A stretch of DNA of 64,000 nt from positions 1 to 64,000 of the forward strand of contig SAUG01000102.1 in the NCBI GenBank assembly GCA_011316305.1, written 5' to 3'. Both the position numbers and the translations under genes were made by a program. Shown here piece after piece: positions 53,480-64,000 of the stretch (position 1 is its first letter; every line of letters begins with the position of its first letter). The notes under the pieces are model-generated. The model had not been told where the DNA came from. It did no database searches and saw nothing but the letters and a program-made list of their open reading frames with translations. The stretch is from Rusavskia elegans. Its lineage: Eukaryota; Ascomycota; Lecanoromycetes; Teloschistales; Teloschistaceae.

Positions 53480-55730
53480 TTACAAGCTCGCTGGAGGCTC
53501 AACGACGATGAGCTCACCGTTGGCAAGCTTCTTCAGAGCGTGTTTGGCCTGTACTCCAACCTGCCTACCCAGGGCGGCGTTGAGGATTGGCTGGCGTAGA
53601 ATAGCGTACCGAATCTTCCGGACGTAGAGTTTGCGCCCTTTCATCGGGAGTTTGATAGGCCTTTCATCGTTCAATGGCTCCCCGAGAGCAATGAACGTCG
53701 TCTGCCGCCGCGGTAAAGTGGGACCATCCTGTTCAGGTGTCGTCGCCGGAGCCACCAGGGAGGGGTTCGGTGATGATTCTTCTGCCGAGCTTGCAGCCTT
53801 AATGAAGATCTTGGGCGGCGGAAGGGAAGATACTGCATTGGATGGACCCTCACCGTTCTCCGCAGGGCCAAAGGGGGACTCAAGCTTCCTTTTCTTGCGC
53901 GGTTTTTCTGTCTTGGAGCTCCTTGGAGAATCAGTCGATGAAAGGCTAGACGAGTCATCGACGTTCAAGTGTGGGTTTGCAGCTTTCTTTTGACTCTTTT
54001 CGGCTTCCTCTCGAGGTCTTTCCGTCACCGGAGTCGCGTGATTTTCATCCAGTGACTCAGTAAAATGGCTTGAACGCGCGTCTCCGGGCGATGAGGAGAG
54101 AAGTGGCATCAGAGAAGAGTTGTCGGCGTCGGACGGTGCCAATGACTCGCGCTCGTGCAATGTTGACAAGTCGGATCTGTCAGTGTCGTTGTGGGAGGCA
54201 GCGATTGAGCTTGTACGGCTTTTGACCGACGCGTCTTGCTGTGTAGGGGTTTGCAATAATTGTGGTGATACATCTGCCTCAGCCTGCTCTTTGGGTGTCT
54301 TTAGATCTACAGCCACTGACGGTGTATCAGTTCAATTTGCCTTGCAATCTCGCATCTTCCCAGGCTCTTACCTTTATCTTCTTTGGGCTCCTGCTCTGCC
54401 TTTGCCACATTGTCGATTTCGTCTCGAGATCTTGATTGCGAAACGCTGTCTCTGTGCTCCTCCGATGATCTCATATCGTCTTCCTGATCTTCTTGCCCAG
54501 TTCTGATTTCGTTGCTCGTACCAGGTAGTACTATTGATACCGATTTTCGCGACCGAACGGTCTTCTCATTTGGTTGAGACTGATCCGTCTTTGGGCGAGT
54601 ATGTTCTACTTGGTCGTTCTGATTCTGTTTCAAGGATTCTTCTGTGGAATCAGACTCGGGATATGCACCTGGCGCGATGGAAGATGACCTGGAAGCTCGA
54701 GTGTTGGCAATGCCTGTACTCTGGCGACTTGGCCGATCCATGATCGCGTCAGGCAACATCGAACTCAACCTTGATGTCCAAGTGTCAGTTTCTCCACCAC
54801 TAGGTCTGCCAGCTCGCTCAACAGCCTTGGCTGTCGGCGCACCCAAGTCTGAACCCTGCGATTGAGCGCTATGCTGCCCATCGTTTGAGCTAAGATGATC
54901 AAAGAAATCTTCAGAAGCTGGAGATGATGGTAAAGGTACGCCTGCTGCTTCAGCGATGGGACTCAAGGGAGATATGCTCATCATGCGTGAAATCCCTTCA
55001 ATTTCTTGTATCTTTCCATTGGAAACATTTGTCGAGTCTGAGTTGCCGGGTTCAGAGGTCCTACGTGGCACCTGGATGGTAGACATCTTTTCTTCCTGGC
55101 TTTCTTGAGTTGGCAACGAGGGTAATGGTGCGGCTTCTGGTTCGACTTTTAAGTGGACCTCCTGCTTAGGTAACTCGGCAATGCTTGGGAGGGAATACAA
55201 GGGGAGGATCTGTTGCAGCGGAGAAATGTGCTCGAGGTCCGAGAGTGGTGAATACTTCTCTTCGGCAGCGACAAGCGAAGGGGGGTGAACAGTTACTTCA
55301 GCCTTTGAAGCCTTAGGAGGATGTTGCGCAATCCAAAGGCGAGACCAGCTCGAACCAGCGTTTTCTGGGAATTGGGTTCCCTTCTCCTTGCGCGTTGGGA
55401 TAGCAGGTGACGAGGGCACCAAGGGCATGCTAAGATGAACGGTAAAGGGATGCAGCGTTTCGGCAAAGGATGAAGGGATTGAAGGCAAATTAGGAATACG
55501 AAGTAAAGAACATACGGAGAGATCTTCCTTCCAGGGTGTGCCTTCCTTCGATTGGCATTTTGCGTACAGGTTGTGGAAGGCGCGGCCCTGCCCTTGACCC
55601 TGGGGGCCACTTACAAATCACCTTGCTCCCATATTCCATTGAGACTCAGTGGCGAATGATAATCTACTTACTTATATAATACTTGAACCGAGCGAAACCG
55701 ACCTTGACCCAGTCCGAGAACCCATATCAT
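53480..55730 (-). CDS. Low-complexity conserved fungal protein
   Basis: Three exons: 55730-55672, 55609-54372, 54315-53480; 710 residues. The N-terminal exons give MIWVLGLGQGRFRSVQVLYN joined to GPQGQGQG, then AFHNLYAKCQSKEGTPWKED; the frame then runs straight on. The long middle is Ser/Pro/Glu-rich and disordered, full of phosphorylation-like SP and RS sites. The C-terminal ~70 residues are compact and basic (MKGRKLYVRKIRYAILRQPI, AALGRQVGVQAKHALKKLAN), the part most likely to be a real domain. A basic KPRKKRKL may be a nuclear signal. No function recognised. The exon 1 start is the least certain element; exon 2 to exon 3 is well supported by phase (GTAAGA...GTCAG). Divergent from the PWI gene, 163 bp. 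Confidence 0.7.
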
Positions 55731-55893
55731 AGGTCAATAGGGGCTCAGGGGCATTGTAGACGTTGAAAGATTGAATTTCCTTGGCATTGAGATGTTCTAA
55801 TCAGTCGAGCCTTGTTTCTAACCCCCCACGAGCAATATTTTCTCCTTCCAGTGGAGTCATTCTTCGCCTTGCCCATTGAGTTCAACATCTACC

Positions 55894-57702
55894 ATGGCGA
55901 CGAAGGTGGACGCGAAGCTGCTGAAGCAGACCAAATTTCCCCCAGAATTCAGCCAAAAGGTTGATATGAAGAAAGTGAATGTCGAGGTCATGAAGAAGTG
56001 AGATTCCCTACCCCCAATTGTGGATCAATCAATTAACTCGTCCGTCACTCCAGATGGATTGCTGGCAAGATCTCCGAGATACTAGGCAGTGAAGATGACG
56101 TTGTGGTTGAGTTGTGCTTCAACCTGCTCGAGGGTTCCCGCTTCGTATGGCATTCACCCCTTGAGGAATCTACCCTATTCAATTGACTAAACATTACGGC
56201 AGCCCGACATCAAGGTCTTGCAAATCCAGCTTACCGGCTTCTTGGACAAGGATACACCTAAATTCTGCAAAGAACTATGGACGTTGTGCTTGAGTGCGCA
56301 AAGCAATCCCCAAGGCGTGCCAAAAGAGCTGCTCGAAGCCAAGAAGCTCGAACTAATACAGGAAAAGGTATGTTATTCCACAGATCTCTTAGTAGAGAAT
56401 GGCTTCAGCTGATGGCTTCCACAGATTGACGCTGAGAAAGCTGCGGAGGAAGCCCAGCGCCGGAGAGACCAAGAATGGACGCGGGACAAGAACATCGACA
56501 ACATTCGGCAAAGAGAGCGAGCCGAGCGAGGTCGCGGTCGTGGAAGAGGCGATAGGGGTTATCATGATTACGATCGGCGTCCACCTCGTCACTCCAGGTC
56601 TCCACCACCACGGCGGCAACGATCACCACACCCAACGGACTATCGGGGACCTCCGCCACGAGATTATGTCGACACTTACATACCTAGGAACCGAGATGCA
56701 TGGAGACGTGATCCCCGTCCCCGATCACCTCCGGTTCGACGACCTGCCCGCCAATCTATATCACGCTCAATAACGCCGCCTCCAAGGTGGTACAGAGATG
56801 ACGATCCGAGGCCTAGACGTCGCCGCCACAGTAACGGCAGGTCTCTAACGCCTGTTCGCCAAAATGATGGACGAGACAGAGGGCAGAGAACTCATAACCG
56901 TCGTGGTGATCGAGCTAGATCCTATACACCTTCAGATACGTCTCGCTCACGATCACCCAGAAGACCGCGAAGGAGACGCAGCCCTTCGATATCATCCCGC
57001 AGTCCTTCTCCAAGAAGGTCATACCATCGCAAGCATGGCCGTACTGCGCCATCATCGCCGTCGGTATCAAGGTCTCGTTCTCCCTCGGTTGAACGAGATC
57101 GCCGGCGGATCAGCCGATCGAGAAGATCTCCGTCTTATCCTAGTGATGAAGTGGGTAATACACGCGCTGATGCTCGTAAAGGACAAAGCCACAATGACGG
57201 TCTGCGTCGGAGTCGCAGCCGCAATCGGAGTCAGCATTCGACCAGCAAGGCTCCCGCGAAAGCTTCAGGCCGAGGCCCCAGCTTACCGAGGCAGCGGGAA
57301 AGGAAGAGGCGTCGGTCCATAGAAAGATATGCACCTGCTGCGAGAAGACGGCGTAACACCTCTTCAGTCTCTTCACCCGTTGAGAAGCGACACAAGACAG
57401 CTGATTCTTCTGAGGAAGAAGCGAACAGGCCACCCCCTGAACCCATCGGCAGAAGCCCTGACGGCAAATCAACTACTGTAGGGAGGAAAGAAGAGGTGGG
57501 TAGCGACTCTTAAATTGCGGACTAAGTACATCATTTGTCCTTCTCTACGTTTTGACGACCAACATCCTCTGGTTCAAGCAGTCACTGATTTTTGCAGTCT
57601 GTGACTAGATCGCCCACCCAAACAGCAAATGAGCTGCGTGAGAAGCTACTCCGTGAAAAGGTACTGGCACTTAGGAGAGCGAACATCAGCGCCAAAGAAT
57701 AG
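55894..57702 (+). CDS. PWI-domain, RS-rich splicing factor (SRm160/SRRM1-like)
   Basis: Five exons: 55894-55997, 56054-56144, 56203-56367, 56425-57495, 57598-57702; 511 residues. Residues ~1-115 form a PWI domain (KFPPEFSQKVDMKKVNVEVM, WIAGKISEILGSEDDVVVEL, IQLTGFLDKDTPKFCKELWT), known to bind RNA and proteins in splicing complexes. The large fourth exon codes an Arg/Ser/Pro-rich tail with many RS, RSRSP and RR units, the usual substrate of SR-protein kinases. A short final exon follows a 102 bp intron that has two nearby CAG acceptors. Role in vertebrates: splicing coactivator and exon-junction-complex partner. Nuclear, phosphorylated. Convergent with bna1. Confidence 0.93.
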
Positions 57703-57929
57703 TATCTCTGCGCCGTTCCACGTCAGATACGCAATCATCTTTGAACATGCAGCTGGCGACTATGGGGTACGTAAGTTATCTTGATATCTTGATAGATTGC
57801 CAACGTCAATTGCAAGACGCCGTCAAGGAACAGCAAGAGAATTGATCAAATTAAGTACGTGCTATTGTACATACTTGGCCCCCTACTTTAGCGAGACCCA
57901 ACCTCGCCAGCTTCACGTCAGTCTCCCGG

Positions 57930-58577
57930 TTATGAAATGTTCGATGACGGCTGTACCGCATTTCGAGGTATCATGTCGACTAATTCGCCGCATCTTTTGC
58001 ATTTTCTCTTCTCTTGGTCATCTTTGAATGCATTGACTGCCTCCTTGATCTGAGTGCCGAGGTCGGTCATATGGAAGGCGGCTTCATGGACGATTTCTCC
58101 ATCATTCTGGCAATACCACCTCAACCTGTCTTGGCTTTCTTTCGGTCTGGGTTGCTCCAGCACGATGCCAACGGTATCGGCGAAGCGCACCGGATTATGC
58201 GGAGTGTTTGGGGGCAGAAGGAACATTTCGCCTTCCCGGATTGCGATGTCTCGATGTTCACTATCGTCGACGACCTTGAGAAGCATGGAGCCGCGGTACT
58301 GGTAGAACCACTCGGCGGTTTCATTGATATGGAAATCGGAGCGCGCGTTGGGACCGCCAACGATCTACTGAGTTGTCAGCCCAATAGTCGAGTGGAGGCG
58401 AGAACTGCGAACCATGACGGTCACATCGTCCTTGTAGACGCAGTAGTTGTTGATGGGTGGTTTCAGAAGATGAGAGTTCTCTTGGAGCCTACGTCCATAA
58501 TCAACAAGGGGTCTGTAGAAAGTTTAGTGTCCATATATGACGAACCATTTAGGCAAATTAAGAGGAGTTGAAAGCAT
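57930..58577 (-). CDS. bna1: 3-hydroxyanthranilate 3,4-dioxygenase
   Basis: Three exons: 58577-58546, 58488-58413, 58364-57930; 180 residues. The 57 and 48 bp introns rebuild LNLPKWLQENSHLLKPPINN and DDVTVMIVGGPNAR. Cupin Fe(II) ligands are His48 and Glu54 (FHINETAEWFYQYRGSM) and His92 (PPNTPHNPVR), at the numbering expected for the family. C-terminal CKRC is one half of a possible second metal site; the other half, WYCQND, has lost its second Cys. Role: opens the ring of 3-hydroxyanthranilate in the kynurenine route from tryptophan to quinolinate and NAD. Cytosolic. No other pathway gene is nearby. Confidence 0.95.
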
Positions 58578-61108
58578 TGTGGCCCTTCTGAAAGGCAATA
58601 TAGATTGGAAATAGGATGAATATCACGATTCACAATTTAAAAATTCAATAAAAAAAGCTTCATCTAATAAGCAGCTCCTTTTGTTCCACTACTGAAGGGA
58701 ACAATTAATACTAATATTTTCTTTTCCATGACATGAGGATCCCTCGAAATCACGTGGCAACCAACCCCACCGTTTTCATCCACCGAGGACATTTCTATTG
58801 TCATCTTGAATACAGTCGTACAGTACTCGAGTCCTGCGGTTCATCGAAATCCTGTCGTGGTGACAACGGCTCTTGTTACTTAACATGCATCGGTTTGCGA
58901 TGGCACGACAGCCAGTCGTAGGCAACGATCAACAAGGAGACCGAACTTCACCTCTCCAACAGCCGGGCTCTTACACCACTCTTCGAAGTCCGCAGTCAAC
59001 TTTGAGCAGAAATATCCACTGGCGCAGCCGAGGTCGAGGTATGTCATCTGGGAAATCTTGTTATGTCTTCCCAGCTAGAAATCGGATCCAGAAGCACTTT
59101 CTCGGTCGTAAGATACAGTCCATTTGCGACGAAAACATCCTCCTACTCGACCACCATCTACTGCGAGTCCATGTGCACCAAGATAGTACATCTTTGGACA
59201 GGGTCATGTAAGTTAGAATCGATGGTGCCGTGATTCCCCGTCGACGCTTGCTATAAGACTGTCGTAGCTCAGGCACATGTAGCAGTCAGAAGAATCGGGA
59301 TCTCAATTTTCCGGCAACGCTGGATGAGTTCGCGCTTGTCTCTCATCTCACCATGTGCTCCTTCTGGCCTCTACCTTTCTAAGGGTGTCTCAAACTGCTA
59401 TTTGGAAAGATCATGTGCAACCATTGTTTTAACATGTTGTCTTGGTCGTGCTCTTGTGGCATCATCACCAATCCCGTTATCTTTCTAATTCTTGTACGAT
59501 TACGTGCACGATAGCTTGCAGCCCAGGCTTCTGGCTACTATTACCTGGTAATTCTCCAACTGCAGTATCCCATTTGTACAATCTCCAGTTGGAGACTCGA
59601 GGTTCATATGCTACCTCAGAGACTCGAAGATATAACCTCCATTTGTCACTATCCCTAGTCAGCCCTTTCAATCCTATTTGTGATCTCCAAGGCGGTGATA
59701 ATGCAGCAGCGACTACGCACCGTCGGAGAAGACCTTTAGAAAGTTATTCTGGTTGCTATAGGGGAATTGCATAAGGTAAGCTCGTTCTTTCTCGGAACTT
59801 GCACTTGTTCGACTTGCTAGATCTTGCTGTCGTTTAGAGGGGGTGCCTTTGGGGGCCAATCTTCGGCTACCAAGGAATTCTCGTTCCATTGCAAATGTAA
59901 AGAATTCTACAATTCTTTATGATCTATATTACTTTCAGACTCGAAAGATTACGGGAGCTTTGCACGATGGGCGACGCAGCACCCTGCATCCTCTATAAGA
60001 GTGGCAGATGCTGGTGCGATGGAGGTCAGTATATTCTTAAGATGTGTAGCTGGAGCATTGGTAACAGCAGGCCTAATCTTCTGTTGGCAAGCGATTGAAG
60101 ATAAGCGTCAGCCAAGGTGTCGGTAGCCCAGCTTGGCTGGTGAGGGGAATTGACATTTGGACTTCTCAAAGCATGATTGCTGACGCTGGGACAGGGCGAT
60201 ACAGGCCGAGCACGATTCTCCGATCCGAGGGCCGTTCCATGGCCGTTGACACAACAGATCACAACAGATGGCCACGTTCTGACGCAGACATGGCCCTAAT
60301 GCCTGCAGTCCTCGGCTGCCTACAGCATGATGCCATTTGAGCCGGTGGATGTCAGAAGAGGGTCCGGTGTTGCCTCTTGTGTGTGGCAGTGAAGAGGCGA
60401 CGGACGATGGGTTCGGGTATGATGCGACGGCATGCAGAAGAGCGGCGACTGAGGCAGAAAGGCAAGGGAGCACTGGGCGAGCAGGAAGGGCTCGCTGGGA
60501 GACGATGACGGCGCTAGCCCGGCCGGGGACGGTTAGCACCAAGCGGGCATCTGATTCGCCGGAGGCGCGTGGAGGGATTTTGGGAGGGAGGGAGTTGCTC
60601 ATTTTTCTACTCTATTGTTTTTCATCACCCACATGCTCACATCAACCACCACCATCGTCATCAATAGCAGCCTGTTATCATCACATCTGCCCTTAGGCGT
60701 TCACCCCGTAGCTGCTATTGTATTCCAGATAATACCAGGCACCACTCTTCTGCAGCACTTCCGGTCGGACAATACGAAGTGTGGTGCTCTTGCTTAGTAA
60801 GGCTCAGTCTCTTTTTGCGTGCACGTCGTCCTGCCCTTCTTTTTCGCAGTCTCTTCTAATTTCCTCGATCGCGCAACTTGGCTCATTTTCCAACCCCGTC
60901 TTCCCTCCCACGTCACCACTCTTGCCTTTTCCTCTTGGTCCCCATCTCCAGTCGCGATAGAACTCGACCAGCTGCCTGTTGAGCACTTTTGCAATTGCTC
61001 TGATTTGTGCTACTATCCGGCAACGCGTCCACTTACATCTGCTAGTCGCATTTGCGCATTGGAATTCCTTAACATCCATACATTGACACCCGTCTTTGCA
61101 ATTTCGGT
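58578..61108. other. 2.5 kb gene-poor region
   Basis: Divergent promoters for bna1 and the PWWP gene sit at its ends. Between them are only weak frames: a minus-strand 164-codon ATG frame (60108-60602) rich in Arg/Ser/Ala and some plus-strand ones, none with a recognisable domain. The stretch just before 61109 is pyrimidine-rich, consistent with a 5' leader. Confidence 0.5.
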
Positions 61109-63149
61109 ATGGCTGAACCATCCAACGCCACCGCCTCGCCGGTCGCAGAGAAGTCCCCCAAGCCCGAAGAAACTGCTCAGGCAGGTACAGCCGATGAGGG
61201 GAACGAATCAAGTAACGTCAGTGAAGGCAATCCAGCTGAGGGTAAGATTCATCATACTATCACATGGTTGTTTTTTCGTGGCACAACTAACACCGTATCT
61301 TTCACAGACACCAAGCCTAACGGGACCGCAATACCCACCAAACCCTCAACCTCCGGAATTCAGCATGACGACACTGAGATGAAGGACGCAAACAATGCTG
61401 CTGAAGCCACATCAACTCCAACCACCACCCAGACCCCGGCCTCCAGTAAGAAGGCCGCTAATGGCTCGTCCAAGAAGAAGTCGGCCGTTCCTGAGCACAA
61501 GACGAAAAAATTGAACAAAAAGGCATCATCGAAGCGGATGACAAATTTGGACGCCGAACCAGGACAATATTACCTCGCTCGTATGAAGGGCCATCCGCCG
61601 TGGCCTTCGGTAATTTGTGACGAGGAAATGCTGCCTATGAGTCTGCTGGATACCAGGCCCGTTACTACGAAATTGCCAGACGGAACCTACAAGAAGGCCG
61701 AATATGCGGATGGCGGAAAGCGCGTTCACGATCGGACGTTCCCTATCATGTTTCTGTGAGTGATGCCGCCACAAGGCCGACGAGGTACCTCTGCTGACTA
61801 CTGCCACCAGACATACGAATGAATTGTGAGTACATTCAGGTCTCTCTGGTTTGAGTTCAGATTTAAAGCCGAAACATCAGCCAGTACTAACATTCCTCGC
61901 AGTGCTTGGATGCCAAATACGGATCTGACTCCCCTAGAAACAGCGGCTATCGATCCCACTGATACAAAAGGCAAATCCAAACCTCTGGCTGCAGCTTATG
62001 CAAAAGCTTCCGAGGAGAACGGTTTACAGCATTTCAAAGACATGCTTGCAGATCACCAAAAGGCCGTAAAAGAGGAACAAGAGGCGCAAGCCGAGCGGGA
62101 CGCTAAAAAATCTGCCAAAGCTAAGAGGAAGAGCGTTGACGCTTCTACCACGCCTGCGGATAATGACGATGAGATGGACCTGGACGATGAGGAGGAGGAA
62201 CCAAAGCCCAAGTCAAAAAAGAGGAAGAAAGAAGTCGAAAGTGACGTAGAGGAGAAGGTGATTGTCATCGGATTACACTGTAATCATGAGCTAATTGGAC
62301 GATACAGCCTGCGAAGACCCCGAAGACGGCTACAAAACTCAAGTTATCCACGCCCAAGACTCCCATTGAAACCTCGAGCAAGAAAAAGGCCCCAAAACCA
62401 AAGTCATCCACCAAGAAGGCTCCGAAAGAGAGCGACGATGATGCTGTGGAGACTCCCAAAGTCGAAGAGAAACGTATGACTGCAGAGGAGGCGCGAAATG
62501 CGAAGGAAAAGAAGGGTAAGTGATGTTGCTCTTCCAAGGGAGATTTCAGCTAAAGAACGTAGTACTTTGGTTCCGGCACAAGCTCCAGCGAGGCTTCCTA
62601 TCGCGAGATGTCCCGCCCAAAGAAGACGAAATGAAACAGATGTCCGACTACCTGGCCGAGTTGGAAACTTATCTCGACCTTGAACCCAGCATCATTCGTT
62701 CTACCAAGATCAACAAAGTTCTCAAGGCAATGATCAAAATCCCATCGATCCCACAGGACGAGATCCACCAATTCAAAGACCGCTCGCTCAAGATCTTGGC
62801 TGAATGGAACAAGACGCTTTCCAACGAACCAGGAAACGACGGTCAAGGTGACAAGGAAGATGATGCGAAGGAGACTGCTGCTGCTCCCACCACCAACGGC
62901 ACAGCAAAGGATACGGAAACTCAAGCGGCGAAAGCTGAGGCCGGTGAAGCAGCGGCACCTGAAGAAGAGAAGAAGGAAGCTCTCGAGAAGAAAATCGGCA
63001 CGACGACTGAGGGCGAGAAAGAAGCCGAGAAGAGTGAGGGACAAGCAACAGAGGAGCCAGAGAAGGTCTCGGGCGACAAGGGAGACGCCCCGGACGTAGA
63101 AAATGCGCCGGCTAAAGAATATCAGCCTCCGGCGGTAGAGGCGGCCTAA
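61109..63149 (+). CDS. PWWP-domain chromatin protein with TFIIS-N/LEDGF-like domain
   Basis: Six exons: 61109-61241, 61308-61755, 61811-61825, 61903-62257, 62308-62515, 62563-63149; 581 residues. The PWWP domain starts near residue 130 (GQYYLARMKGHPPWPSVICD) and continues through a 15 nt micro-exon to HTNEFAWMPNTDLTPLE; it normally reads methylated H3K36 or H4K20 with DNA. An acidic/basic linker leads to a helical TFIIS N-terminal-like domain from ~388 (VLWFRHKLQRGFLSRDVPP ... YLDLEPSIIRSTKINKVLKA), as in LEDGF and fungal Pdp3-type proteins, then a Glu/Ala/Lys-rich tail. Intron 1 (66 bp, CTAAC branch) contains no stop and is a multiple of three, so retention would add 22 residues. Confidence 0.92.
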
Positions 63150-63929
63150 GTTTGCAGATTTGCGGCTCAGACATGTTTGTCTGCCGTCGAATGGTGTGAC
63201 GGTGTACTCTATGGATTCTACCGAAGATAGAGGATCAATCGACCGGTGAAGCCTTTATTCAGTGGAGGAGGGCTCGGCAATAATATTGACCAGCCTTGCT
63301 GCGGAAAGCTTTGTGATACGATAGTGAAGTGGGTGGACGTATGATCTCATGTACATAGGTTTGCAATTTTGGAGGAAGAGGAGCGGCAGCTTCCTGACGA
63401 GATGATATCTGACATCCTGGTGTGAGGAAAAGTAATAAATGCCAGAGGGTGGTATTCCGAAATGCTTCTCTTCCAGGCATATCATGCAAAGATTTCATGA
63501 CAGTTCCGGGCCGCCTTCAGAATGACAATTCTTACAACTTGGTAAATACTGCAATGATCTCTCCAGTGCCTACATACTCGTTTACTACACTGATGCTGCG
63601 CTCGCTGCCTCCTTCGTTGTGTGAAGAATGTATCACAATAAGAATTAACAACAGTCGATACCTCAATAGTAGATTTCGATACAACGAATGCCTATAACTT
63701 GCTATATTGCTGCTGTTTTAACTAGAATACAGGACTTGGATGTATACGGCGATGGGGGCACTCGTTCTAGTCCCAAATAGTTGAGTCTTGGCACGACCAG
63801 CTGAATATGGCAACTGCACTTCTGTCGAGACCTACGTTTGGATCGTCACATAGACTGATGCCCTCTGAGAGACTTGTGTCTCCTTTTTTGAGCCGAGAAG
63901 TTGATCCTTGATCCTCACAGACATCCGCC
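63150..63929. other. Intergenic region
   Basis: PWWP gene 3' region and promoter of the gene starting at 63930. No supported coding sequence. Confidence 0.5.
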
Positions 63930-64000
63930 ATGGCGCAAATATTCATGGATCTCTTGTCTAGCCTCACCAGTTGTCTCTTCTGCTTCCCCGGATCACCCCA
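63930..64000 (+). CDS. 5' end of a probable ENV7/STK16-type protein kinase (truncated by the window edge)
   Basis: Only the first 23 codons are inside the window, starting in a good Kozak context (GCCATGGCG). The visible peptide ends LLSSLTSCLFCFPGSP, which matches my recollection of the Cys-containing N-terminus of fungal NAK-family kinases of the ENV7/STK16 type; these Cys are palmitoylation sites that place the kinase on the vacuolar or Golgi membrane. The kinase domain would lie outside the window, so this is a tentative call resting on a short stretch. Confidence 0.5.
   Translation, partial: MAQIFMDLLSSLTSCLFCFPGSP

Noticed and set aside
56399..57322. Plus-strand frames with Met starts inside the PWI gene's large exon
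   Set aside because: They are alternative-frame readings of the RS-rich exon, which is open and RS-type in the PWI frame.
60108..60602. 164-codon minus-strand ATG frame in the gap before the PWWP gene
   Set aside because: Biased composition, no domain and no neighbouring splice-linked exon; kept only as a note in the gap description.

Overview
The window reads as a stretch of a filamentous ascomycete chromosome (Pezizomycotina, most likely Eurotiomycetes). The grounds are many short introns (mostly 47-66 bp) with GTRNGT-like donors, CTRAY-like branch points and YAG acceptors; dense gene packing on both strands; and protein types specific to these fungi (an RGS-LOV photoreceptor, a DUF3431 protein, fungal-type BNA1, an ascomycete C2H2 factor). 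No prokaryotic operons, rRNA, CRISPR array or confirmed tRNA was seen. Exon joins below were worked out by hand from splice signals and reading phase. Every multi-exon CDS given as complete sums to a whole number of codons.

Left end (1-10 kb): a 477 bp inverted-repeat element without a usable ORF, a C2H2 zinc-finger regulator (-), a gene-poor 3.4 kb stretch, a carboxymuconolactone-decarboxylase-like gene with an 11 nt micro-exon (-), and an MFS transporter (-). Positions 10-18 kb hold hrd1 (ERAD ubiquitin ligase, +), an RGS-LOV blue-light photoreceptor (+) and a DUF3431 membrane protein (+). Positions 18-25 kb hold the intronless spliceosomal helicase gene brr2 (+).

Positions 25-37 kb are all on the minus strand: two small uncharacterised genes, a membrane-anchored S9C/DPP5-like peptidase, the mitochondrial arginine-specific carbamoyl-phosphate synthase large subunit (cpa2) and a mitochondrial PPR protein. 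Positions 37-50 kb alternate in divergent and convergent pairs: orc3 (+, nine exons), an armadillo-like membrane-anchored protein (-), nop14 (+), eaf6 (-), a Ctr copper transporter (+), an F-box/JmjC protein (-) and eIF4A (+).

Positions 50-64 kb hold a coiled-coil orphan (+), an FAHD1-type hydrolase (-), a small 104-residue gene (+), a low-complexity conserved protein (-), a PWI/RS-rich splicing factor (+), bna1 (3-hydroxyanthranilate dioxygenase, -), a 2.5 kb gene-poor gap, a PWWP-domain chromatin protein with a 15 nt micro-exon (+), and the first 71 bases of what looks like an ENV7/STK16-type kinase gene running off the right edge (+).

Most genes are housekeeping: RNA processing (brr2, the PWI protein, nop14, eIF4A), replication (orc3), chromatin (eaf6, PWWP protein, JmjC protein), ER quality control (hrd1) and metabolism (cpa2, bna1, FAHD1). 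They do not form a biosynthetic cluster. No clearly new multi-gene system was found. The points most worth following up are the complete LOV photoreceptor, the substituted DExH box in the second brr2 cassette, the micro-exons, the transition-only divergence of the terminal repeats, and several small or uncharacterised conserved genes.
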